Part shown: one piece after another, positions 1 to 6,137 of the stretch
How positions within the stretch are numbered: the stretch's first letter is position 1
Layout: every line of letters begins with the position of its first letter
DNA from: CAZAFM01 sp964484395
Lineage (GTDB): Bacteria > Campylobacterota > Campylobacteria > Campylobacterales > CAZAFM01
Assembly: GCA_964484395.1 (NCBI GenBank)
Contig: CAZAFM010000054.1
Span: 1-16,142, forward strand
Reading direction: 5' to 3'
DNA: 16,142 nt
Notes under the pieces: model-generated
What the model was told of the DNA's origin: nothing
Database searches by the model: none
What the model saw: only the letters and a program-made list of their open reading frames with translations
Position numbers and translations under genes: made by a program

Positions 1-153
1 GAGCTTGCAAGCAGATACCTAGACAAGGAATTTACCCCAAAGGAGCGAATAGAGCAAACAGGTGCTTCAAGAGTGATGCTAAACTCCCAAAAAATAGAGT
101 TTAGCTTTAAAGGAGAGGAGTTTAGCTTTGAATCAAAGAGGGAGTTGTCTTAA
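1..153 (+). CDS. C-terminal end of an unidentified protein (partial)
   Basis: An open frame enters from the left edge and runs 50 codons to a TAA at 151-153. The visible tail is charged and contains a duplicated EFSF segment (residues 33-36 and 40-43 of the visible part), which would suit two adjacent beta strands. I do not recognise the family from this fragment. Its stop overlaps the stop of the NosL-like gene on the other strand (both lie within 150-153), so the two genes are convergent with no room for a separate terminator. That the frame is coding is inferred from the uninterrupted run and the tight packing usual in this genome. Confidence 0.6.
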   Translation, partial: ELASRYLDKEFTPKERIEQTGASRVMLNSQKIEFSFKGEEFSFESKRELS

Positions 154-638
154 TCTTCTGAAAGTAGCTTTCTGGCTACTGTTGGGTTATTAAGCGTTTC
201 ACCTCTTAGCATCAATGTGCTTGCCTCTTCAAAGTCTATAGCATCTTCAAAACTTTTTTCATACGCTCCAAATCCATAGTGCATAGGAGTGGGGTCAGTC
301 CTGCTATAGTAGGCTTTTGTAGCATCTATGTATTTTCTAGTATCATTTGTATATACAAAGCTTTTTGCACCCTCTAGAATATCACTATCTAGCTCATGCA
401 TAAAAAGTATTAGGCATCCGGGGTCATCAAATATATATGTTTTTCCACTTTTTAGAGCAAGTTGTGCGGAGTACTCTTTGTACTCAACATCCATTCGACA
501 TACAGGATCAACAACCCCACCTAGCCTAAACTCAAGTGGCTTTTGCTCACTATTCCCTTGTAAAAAAACATCCTTACTCTCACAGCCATAGATAAAAGGA
601 ACAGCCACACAAAAAAACACAAAATCTCTTCTTTTCAT
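150..638 (-). CDS. NosL-family copper-binding lipoprotein
   Basis: Predicted outer-face lipoprotein of 162 residues. The N-terminus has basic residues (MKRRD), a hydrophobic stretch and an IYGC lipobox, the lipidated Cys being residue 19 from the ATG. Then comes the NosL signature DPVCRMDV (Cys-x-Met, residues 44-51), a YSAQL segment, FDDPGC and a later MHYGFGAYE block. NosL proteins bind Cu(I) in the periplasm and supply copper to nitrous oxide reductase; related NosL-like proteins occur without nosZ. The start is placed at ATG 638, with GGTAGAG about 7 bases upstream; a TTG two codons earlier sits too close to that site. The gene lies 9 bases after the DUF2442 gene. No nosZ, nosD, nosF or nosY is in the window, so the client is unknown. 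Confidence 0.85.
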   Translation of the reverse strand: MKRRDFVFFCVAVPFIYGCESKDVFLQGNSEQKPLEFRLGGVVDPVCRMDVEYKEYSAQLALKSGKTYIFDDPGCLILFMHELDSDILEGAKSFVYTNDTRKYIDATKAYYSRTDPTPMHYGFGAYEKSFEDAIDFEEASTLMLRGETLNNPTVARKLLSED

Positions 639-647
639 AACCAAACT

Positions 648-944
648 CTACCTATCATCATAAGCACCACTTAGATGTTTATCTTCACTACAGCTTGCAC
701 TATCTGATGCTTTGAGTTCATGTGCAATCTTGTATGAAATAATACCATCAAGTGAAATATCCTCATCTATCTCTTCAAAATGAATACCAATCCCTCCACC
801 TATAAGCCGATAATGAAGAAGTTGCTCTTTATTAGCCTTCTTTAGCTTTGGTGTGTAGCTATATGGAATAGTTAAAATATCACTACTTTTAAGATAAATA
901 TAGATTTTATCACCAAAATCAACCCTTGAAATTGAAGTATTCAT
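648..944 (-). CDS. DUF2442 domain protein
   Basis: Small soluble protein of 98 residues. It matches the DUF2442 pattern: a short N-terminal beta region, IPYSYTPKLKKAN (family: PxxxxPRLxxA), then RLIGGGIGIHFEEIDEDIS (family: G-x-GIHWxxxDEDIS). About 28 polar residues with two Ser/Cys-rich turns extend beyond the domain. ATG 944 has TAGGAG about 7 bases upstream. It overlaps the DUF4160 gene by 26 bases, so the two are translated together. DUF4160/DUF2442 pairs are common in bacteria and are often suspected to be toxin-antitoxin-like; no activity can be read from this sequence. Family assignment is firm, function is not. Confidence 0.85.
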   Translation of the reverse strand: MNTSISRVDFGDKIYIYLKSSDILTIPYSYTPKLKKANKEQLLHYRLIGGGIGIHFEEIDEDISLDGIISYKIAHELKASDSASCSEDKHLSGAYDDR

Positions 945-1158
945 ACCATGCTCCTATGAGTTTGTGTCGGTTTTCTTGTATGATAGATACTACTTTCTTT
1001 TCATCACTTTGCGAGAATCTATATCTTTTAGTCACTTTCAGTGTTTCAATCTCAACCCTCATATACCCATCTCCCTTTTCCACATGAATGTGTAAAGGCA
1101 GATGCTCATCACTAAAAAAGAAAAATCTATATCCATCTACTCTAAGCACTGTAGGCAA
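919..1158 (-). CDS. DUF4160 domain protein
   Basis: Protein of 79 residues with the complete DUF4160 pattern: an MPTVLR start, the SDEHLPLHIHV block with His19, His23 and His25, and an ENRHKLIGAWYEYF end. The three histidines are a family hallmark and could bind a metal. The start is TTG at 1158; the conserved MPTVL N-terminus and an AGGAG about 6 bases upstream both support it. A TATAAT sits 27 bases upstream of the start. It forms a pair with the DUF2442 gene (26-base overlap). It is perhaps the effector of a small addiction-like module, but this is guilt by association only. Confidence 0.85.
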   Translation of the reverse strand: MPTVLRVDGYRFFFFSDEHLPLHIHVEKGDGYMRVEIETLKVTKRYRFSQSDEKKVVSIIQENRHKLIGAWYEYFNFKG

Positions 1159-1184
1159 GCAAAACTCCTATCCTTGAAGTCTAT

Positions 1185-1190
1185 ATTATA
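1185..1190 (-). promoter_or_regulatory. Candidate -10 box for the DUF4160-DUF2442-nosL unit
   Basis: A perfect TATAAT on the minus strand lies in the 48-base gap after the 8-TM gene. It would start transcription just upstream of the DUF4160 ribosome-binding site. No good -35 is visible, which is normal for Campylobacterota sigma-70 promoters. Confidence 0.4.
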
Positions 1191-1206
1191 ACATATGCTA
1201 CAACTT

Positions 1207-2175
1207 CTATAACCAAACTCCATTTTTTAGGTAGTAGCCAAAAACCGCATAAGAGCAAAAAGCCATAAAAAGTGTAAAAAACATAGCTGATATATAGAAG
1301 TATCTATCCACATCTTTTTTTACAATAAGCCTCAAAAACCCACCTCCTAATCCAAAGAACCCACCTCCTAAAAGAGTAGTATAAAAAATATAGCCTATAT
1401 ATCCATACTCACCTTGAAGCATACAAAAAGGACAAGTGTGTGTCGGTAATTCATAAATATATGGTGAGACAAAATAGACTAATCCAAACCCTCCATATAT
1501 AAGCAGTACAAGTGCTAGAATAGGATATGCGTAGACTCTTAGCCTCTTTATAAAAAGAGATAATATCAAGGCAAAATAGACTCCATATAACCACACCCCC
1601 ACCCCAAAGCGTTCAAGACTCATCTCATCTACTATGTTTTTAGAAAAAAGAATAGAGCAACAACTAACAAGTCTCTGGGCTTCAACAGAGTATAGGGAAT
1701 ATAACGAAAAAGTAGCATCTACTAAAAGCATCACATAGACTACTAGATATAGTCCATACTTCTTTTTTACAAACCTCTGATCAAGTGTTTTTCTATCCTC
1801 TAAGTCAAGCAGAAGCCAAAACCCAGCAATAAATAGTGAAGCTATCTTTATAAAAATAGCACTCCACCCCTCTTCCATACCATTAACGACCCCAACACCA
1901 CACATGGCAGACTTAATGTATAGACTCAAATCATCTATGATATATATGTAAAAAAAGAATAAAAAAAGATTAGTAATAACCATAAGCCTTATAAGTGCTG
2001 AAAGAAGAAAGCTTCTTTTTTCTAGCTCAAACTGTCTCTCTATCCTAGCATTATAATCCCACTGCCAAAAAATCTTTAGTGAACTATAAAAAACAATCCC
2101 ACCTATAAGTACCATAGAGCCTTGCAAGGCAGAGTATGCTATCACCTCACTAGTAAGTATCAATAACCTCTCCAT
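1207..2175 (-). CDS. 8-TM membrane protein with periplasmic CPFC motif
   Basis: Integral membrane protein of 322 residues, family not recognised. About eight hydrophobic segments are visible (near residues 20-37, 58-80, 105-125, 139-163, 190-208, 213-240, 258-283 and 293-316). By the positive-inside rule the basic loops (34-55, 126-140, 208-214, 284-292) are cytoplasmic. This puts Cys92, Cys172/Cys173 and the HTCPFCM motif (His246, Cys248, Cys251, Met252) in three loops on the periplasmic side. Such a cluster could bind a soft metal or cycle disulfides as in DsbB-like proteins. The start ATG 2175 lies inside the ATPase gene (26-base overlap) and has only a weak ribosome-binding site, suggesting coupled translation. 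The context implies a partner of the ABC transporter and perhaps of the NosL lipoprotein. Confidence 0.75.
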   Translation of the reverse strand: MERLLILTSEVIAYSALQGSMVLIGGIVFYSSLKIFWQWDYNARIERQFELEKRSFLLSALIRLMVITNLFLFFFYIYIIDDLSLYIKSAMCGVGVVNGMEEGWSAIFIKIASLFIAGFWLLLDLEDRKTLDQRFVKKKYGLYLVVYVMLLVDATFSLYSLYSVEAQRLVSCCSILFSKNIVDEMSLERFGVGVWLYGVYFALILSLFIKRLRVYAYPILALVLLIYGGFGLVYFVSPYIYELPTHTCPFCMLQGEYGYIGYIFYTTLLGGGFFGLGGGFLRLIVKKDVDRYFYISAMFFTLFMAFCSYAVFGYYLKNGVWL

Positions 2176-2812
2176 CTTTTAGCTCTATGGTTCTTGAAAA
2201 AAGATTTGAATCTAGGAGAAATTCATCATGACTTGCAACAATCATATAATCAACACTATCTTTTAGCTCAAAAAGTATCTCTTCAAAAGAGCGCTTAAGT
2301 GCCAAATCAAGATTTGCTGTTGGTTCATCTGCTAGAAGGATTTTTGTACTTCCAACTATAGCTCTTGCTATTGCGCATCTTTGTTTCTCCCCTCCTGAGA
2401 TAAGCCTTGTTTTTATATCTTTTTTCTCTTCAAGTTTTAGTTTTTTTAGAGCTTCTACTACTAACTCATCTAGCCTGCTTTGAGATATGTTTGTAGGTAG
2501 AAGAGGAATAGAGCAGTTCTCTTTAACACTTAGCTCTCCTAATAGGTTGAAATCCTGAAAGACAAACCCAACACTATCTCTTCTATATCTAGCACTATGT
2601 ATCTCTGTAAGGGCTGAAATCTGAGTCCCTTCAAAAAACAGGCCACCGCTAGTTGGCTTTGAGATTGCTGCTATAATAGATAAGAGTGTACTTTTGCCAC
2701 TTCCGCTTGGACCTTTTAATAGTACTCTCTCTCCTCTGTTTATCATAAGGTCTATGTTTTTTAGTGCTTCAAACTCCCCGTACTTTTTAGATAGGTTTTT
2801 TATCTCTATCAT
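2150..2812 (-). CDS. ABC transporter ATP-binding protein, LolD/MacB type
   Basis: ATPase subunit of 220 residues. All motifs are intact: Walker A GPSGSGKST (34-42), Q-loop Gln86 in FVFQDFNL, signature SGGEKQR (139-145), Walker B ILLADEP (158-164) with D-loop ANLD, and switch His195 in ASHD. Size and motif style are those of the LolD/MacB/FtsE group, whose members drive conformational work on periplasmic substrates through MacB-fold permeases and do not form classical channels. ATG 2812 overlaps the permease stop as ATGA and has AAAGGAG just upstream. Its partner is clearly the preceding gene. The substrate cannot be told from the ATPase. Confidence 0.93.
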   Translation of the reverse strand: MIEIKNLSKKYGEFEALKNIDLMINRGERVLLKGPSGSGKSTLLSIIAAISKPTSGGLFFEGTQISALTEIHSARYRRDSVGFVFQDFNLLGELSVKENCSIPLLPTNISQSRLDELVVEALKKLKLEEKKDIKTRLISGGEKQRCAIARAIVGSTKILLADEPTANLDLALKRSFEEILFELKDSVDYMIVASHDEFLLDSNLFSRTIELKDGEVIDTY

Positions 2813-4002
2813 GCTGCTCCTTTTAGTCCACTCTCACTATCAAGTGCAGCACTTTTGTACACTGGAATAAGAACAATAGATATGTAGATAATAAAAACAG
2901 CAACAAACAAAGCTGGCATATAGTAGAGTGCTTCACTTTTTTGCGCAACAAACGAGGCTTTTAGCTCACTACTCCCACTAAAAATATCGACCAAAAGTGG
3001 AGCCTCTAGAAAGTAAACAAAAACAAAAGAGGCAAAAAAAGAGCATAGTAGTGATAGAGAAACAACAATAGAGTGCTCATAAAATTTTAGCTTCATCACA
3101 TCTGCTATACTCCATCCAAGTGCTTTTAGTATAGCTATCTCTTTTTTCTCACTAGCCCCAAGCCCACTTGCCTTTTCATATATAATCAAAAAAAGCGAAA
3201 GAGTAAACAGTAAAAAAAGCACCAAAAAAAACCCTCCCTTATAGTCAACCACTCCAGCATATATACTCTCTAAATCTTCCTTATCTATCACCCTTACATC
3301 AGGATATTTCTGTATGATTTTAGAGACTATTGTATCTAGCTCCTCTGGGTTTTTTACCTCTAGGGCTATATCTGTAAACTGAGTATCACCAACTCCTAGA
3401 ACTTCAGCAGCTATCTCCCTCTTAAGAACAAGCGTATCACTTAGTGAAGGAAACTCATTTGCACTAAAAACCTTATTTATAGGTACTTTTATAATCTCAT
3501 TCTCAGGAGTGTAGAGGTTGAAATACTCCTTAAAATATCCCTTCTCTAAAGCCTCCTTAAGCCTCTCTCCAACAGCCCCACCACCACTTTCAAGCATATC
3601 AAAAAACTCATAGCTAACACTCTTTGCCTCTGGGTTTAGGTCATCTATATATGTATCCACTCCATATAGAGTGATATTTATGCCACCATTACTAAAAGCA
3701 GGATGAGAAAAAAAGTAGTACCCCCACACTCTTCCTTCAGCCCTAGTCACACCTCTTATGGAGCCTAAAAACTCAAGCCTTTTCTCATCTATAAGAGCAA
3801 GCCTTCCACCCACAACCCTTTGAACAACTAAGTTTGGCTGGGAGGCTATCTCTAATGATATGGTTTTTTTGATAGATGAGGCTATAAAAAGCGTACTACT
3901 AAGCAGAAAAAGTGAGATAAAAAGTGAGATAAATATAGCAATATTTCTGTATTTGCGAATCAAAATAGAGTCTAGGGCAAATGATAGAATCTTAAAGTTC
4001 AC
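2809..4002 (-). CDS. ABC transporter permease, MacB/LolE (FtsX-like) family
   Basis: Permease of 397 residues with the MacB-fold layout: TM1 at about 13-36, a large periplasmic domain (37-255), then three TM segments near 256-275, 310-332 and 358-383. The segment EKKEIAILKALGWS (about 285-298) before TM3 is the typical FtsX-domain coupling region that contacts the ATPase. It starts with GTG 4002, supported by GGAG about 7 bases upstream, and overlaps the preceding stop as GTGA. Members of this family move lipoproteins, peptides or toxins from the periplasmic side, or transmit force. Neighbours with a NosL lipoprotein and a periplasmic Cys cluster make a metal- or lipoprotein-related role possible. 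No periplasmic adaptor (MacA-type) gene is adjacent. Confidence 0.88.
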   Translation of the reverse strand: MNFKILSFALDSILIRKYRNIAIFISLFISLFLLSSTLFIASSIKKTISLEIASQPNLVVQRVVGGRLALIDEKRLEFLGSIRGVTRAEGRVWGYYFFSHPAFSNGGINITLYGVDTYIDDLNPEAKSVSYEFFDMLESGGGAVGERLKEALEKGYFKEYFNLYTPENEIIKVPINKVFSANEFPSLSDTLVLKREIAAEVLGVGDTQFTDIALEVKNPEELDTIVSKIIQKYPDVRVIDKEDLESIYAGVVDYKGGFFLVLFLLFTLSLFLIIYEKASGLGASEKKEIAILKALGWSIADVMKLKFYEHSIVVSLSLLCSFFASFVFVYFLEAPLLVDIFSGSSELKASFVAQKSEALYYMPALFVAVFIIYISIVLIPVYKSAALDSESGLKGAA

Positions 4003-4256
4003 TCCTTTTCTCCATACATATATGATTCAAAGTTTGGGTTTTGACTTTGAGGGTAGAAGAAGTGACCATTTACAAAAAGTGACTTTGCAGGGTATCTAAA
4101 ATATAGTGCATCACTTGCATATGGGTTTCCACCAAGTGTTAAAAATGGTGGGGATTTGATGCTACTTTGAGTATTTACCACATATATATAAGTAATAGTA
4201 TTCATAAGCATAAGTATAGCAAATATTGCTATTAAAATGGAAATATTTTTTTTCAT
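3999..4256 (-). CDS. Small membrane-anchored periplasmic protein, unidentified
   Basis: Protein of 85 residues that I do not recognise. Residues 5-27 are a hydrophobic anchor or uncleaved signal after MKKN. The remaining 58 residues are aromatic-rich (six Tyr and six Phe) with a proline-glycine segment (LGGNPYASD) and no cysteine, and should face the periplasm. It has a good ribosome-binding site (GAGGGAG) and overlaps both neighbours by 4 bases or so: ATGA with the UbiB stop and GTGA with the permease start. That gapless placement argues for a real gene co-translated with the ABC transporter, perhaps an accessory subunit. Confidence 0.7.
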   Translation of the reverse strand: MKKNISILIAIFAILMLMNTITYIYVVNTQSSIKSPPFLTLGGNPYASDALYFRYPAKSLFVNGHFFYPQSQNPNFESYMYGEKE

Positions 4257-5773
4257 GCTCTCCCTCTAAAAAGAAACAAAAATATCGCAAACCCAACGAG
4301 CACGCCTGAGAGCGTAGTATCATACTCCTTGAAATACAGAGCCAAAGCCACTAAAAATATAGCACTCATTTTTGGAGCTAAAAGCTTAGTTAGCCTCACT
4401 CCAAGTGCATTTATATCACTTCTAGAAACCCTAACAACTGTCTCTCCTTGATATGTAGCATTGATAATAGAGCTTAAACGAGATAGAGTAATTGGGAAGT
4501 TTTTTAGCTCTCTTTTGAGATTTTTAATATACAAACCATCCTCTTGTAAAGCTATTGGGATGTAGCGCTTTAGGGTTGGGAGGATGTCTTTTATACCATT
4601 AAAGTTCTCAATATACTTTGTTCCAATACCCTCTATTATAGAGCTAGCCCTCATCACATATATAGCATCTTGAGGAAGCTTAAATGGTATGTCTTTGAAG
4701 CTACCTAGAAGATCAAAAGCAAGCTTTTGCATAGATTTAGAGTTTAGTGAGTCATTTGAAAATATATCAAACATATTTGCAGATAGCTCAGCAATATCTT
4801 CACTATCAGCATCTTCATCAATCACTCCAAGTCTCTTAGCAGCTATTGCAAAAAGCTCAAAATCCCTCTCATTAGCAGACTTTATAAGCTCTATCATGGC
4901 TACTCTTGTGTTGTTTTTGACACTTTTTACCATACCAAAATCAAGAAGTATAAGCTCACCCTCTTTGTTTATTAGAAGATTACCAGGGTGTGGGTCTGCA
5001 TGGAAGTAGCCTTCAACCAACATCTGCTCTGTATAAAATACTATAAGTCTATCAATCACAGCCCTAAAATCAATCCCAAGACCTTCAAGCTTAGTTCTAT
5101 CATCTATCCTAAATCCCTCCTCAAAGCTCATAACAAGAGCATCTTTTGAAGAAAACTCCTCATAAGGAGTAGGAAACCTTATACCTTCAAACCTATATTT
5201 TGAGGTAAACTTCTTAAGGTTTAGTAGCTCATTATCAAAGTCAATCTCCTTAAGTATCATGACCGAAAACTCATCAATCAGAGCATCAATAGAGTTTTTT
5301 GTCCTAAAACTAAAAAAAGGTCTAAAAATGGAGTTGTAAAAGCGGATTAAAAATAGGTCTTTTTTTATGACTTTTTCTATATCTTTTCTTAAAAGCTTAA
5401 CTGCAACAACATCTCCACTTTTTAGTCTTGCCTTGTGTACTTCACCTATAGAGGCACTTGCTATTGGGTTTTTATCAAACTCCAAAAAAGGCTCATTATC
5501 ATTAAACGCTTTTTGAAAAACAGCCTCAAACTCTTTTGAGCTCATAGGTGGTACTTCATCAAAAAGAGATGAGAGCTCATCTATGTACTCAGCAGAAAAA
5601 AAATCACTTCTAGTAGATAGAACTTGGGAGAGCTTGATAAAAGAAGCTCCAAGTGTTAGAATAACCTCTTTTAGACGAGTAGGGGAGTAGGGGCGAAAAA
5701 AAAGAACCCTCTCCTTTTGCTTGATAAGCAGGTAGAGGGTTATTAAAAACCTAAAAACTAAGAGGGCTCTCAA
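4253..5773 (-). CDS. UbiB/ABC1 (AarF) family atypical protein kinase
   Basis: Protein of 506 residues of the ABC1/ADCK/UbiB group. Visible in order: the N-terminal signature helix with KLSQ (47-50; family consensus KxGQ), STRSDFFSAEYIDEL, the Ala-rich ATP loop ASASIG (105-110), VAVK Lys126, the catalytic HADPHPGN (258-265), the metal-binding DFG (278-280), and two C-terminal hydrophobic segments (about 468-502) that anchor it in the membrane. UbiB proteins support ubiquinone synthesis or lipid-quinone distribution by ATPase activity. Campylobacterota generally make menaquinone by the futalosine route, so a ubiquinone role is unlikely. It starts with TTG 5773 in a TTGA overlap with the phasin-like gene. 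Gly to Ser in KxGQ is unusual. Confidence 0.9.
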   Translation of the reverse strand: MRALLVFRFLITLYLLIKQKERVLFFRPYSPTRLKEVILTLGASFIKLSQVLSTRSDFFSAEYIDELSSLFDEVPPMSSKEFEAVFQKAFNDNEPFLEFDKNPIASASIGEVHKARLKSGDVVAVKLLRKDIEKVIKKDLFLIRFYNSIFRPFFSFRTKNSIDALIDEFSVMILKEIDFDNELLNLKKFTSKYRFEGIRFPTPYEEFSSKDALVMSFEEGFRIDDRTKLEGLGIDFRAVIDRLIVFYTEQMLVEGYFHADPHPGNLLINKEGELILLDFGMVKSVKNNTRVAMIELIKSANERDFELFAIAAKRLGVIDEDADSEDIAELSANMFDIFSNDSLNSKSMQKLAFDLLGSFKDIPFKLPQDAIYVMRASSIIEGIGTKYIENFNGIKDILPTLKRYIPIALQEDGLYIKNLKRELKNFPITLSRLSSIINATYQGETVVRVSRSDINALGVRLTKLLAPKMSAIFLVALALYFKEYDTTLSGVLVGFAIFLFLFRGRA

Positions 5774-6057
5774 CTCTTTTTTAGCTCACTTAGTATTTCA
5801 TCTTTTACCTTCTCTAAGTCGGCTTTTGTAGCAATCTCTAGCTCTGTTACGGCATCTTTTAGCTTTGATTTCATCTTTGAGTAGAGTTCATCTTCCTCTT
5901 TACTAAACTTTGAGTTTATCTCATCTAGGACCTTTTTGCCCTGCTCTTTTTGGATATCACCCTTTTTAATAAGATCATCAATAGCACTCTCTGCACTCTT
6001 TTTTGCCATCGAAATAGCACCTATGGTCATATGAAAAATATCTTCTGCTCTTTTCAT
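5770..6057 (-). CDS. Phasin-family-like coiled-coil protein
   Basis: Soluble protein of 95 residues, almost entirely helical and highly charged. The N-terminal part (about 8-40) resembles the phasin/PhaF-like granule-associated family: a small-residue helix (GAISMAKKSAESAIDDL), then KKGDIQKEQGKKV. Heptad-like Lys/Glu helices with a coiled-coil pattern follow to the end. Such genes are often found next to AarF/UbiB kinases and here the two overlap by 4 bases, so this may be a partner and not a polyhydroxyalkanoate granule protein. No pha synthesis gene is in the window. The ATG at 6057 has AAAGGAG 8 bases upstream. Confidence 0.75.
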   Translation of the reverse strand: MKRAEDIFHMTIGAISMAKKSAESAIDDLIKKGDIQKEQGKKVLDEINSKFSKEEDELYSKMKSKLKDAVTELEIATKADLEKVKDEILSELKKS

Positions 6058-6091
6058 TTATACATCTCCTTTCAGTGGATTTTATATAACT

Positions 6092-6097
6092 ATTATA
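6092..6097 (-). promoter_or_regulatory. Candidate -10 box for the phasin-UbiB-ABC operon
   Basis: A perfect TATAAT on the minus strand, in an AT-rich stretch 34 bases upstream of the phasin-like start, in the 80-base gap after mrp. No clear -35 is present. The same gap also carries a 10-base palindrome AGACTAGTCT at 6117-6126, 19 bases upstream of the box. Confidence 0.4.
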
Positions 6098-6137
6098 TAT
6101 TCATTCCAACCTATACAGACTAGTCTTAATACTCTGC

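Noticed and set aside
97..129. 12-base direct repeat GAGTTTAGCTTT (97-108 and 118-129)
   Set aside because: In frame in the partial gene with a 7-codon period and explained by a repeated EFSF segment in the protein; no sign of a mobile element or attachment site.
150..644. TTG at 644 as the nosL start
   Set aside because: It is only a base or two from GGTAGAG, too close to serve as its ribosome-binding site; ATG 638 has proper spacing and begins the MKRR signal sequence.
2150..4002. The ABC transporter as NosF/NosY of a nitrous oxide reductase cluster
   Set aside because: The permease has the MacB/FtsX layout with a large periplasmic domain and the ATPase is LolD-like; NosY is a type-2 permease without such a domain, and no nosZ or nosD is present.
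6117..6126. 10-base palindrome AGACTAGTCT upstream of the phasin-like gene
   Set aside because: Short, with no second copy seen in the window; not enough to call an operator, so only mentioned with the promoter.
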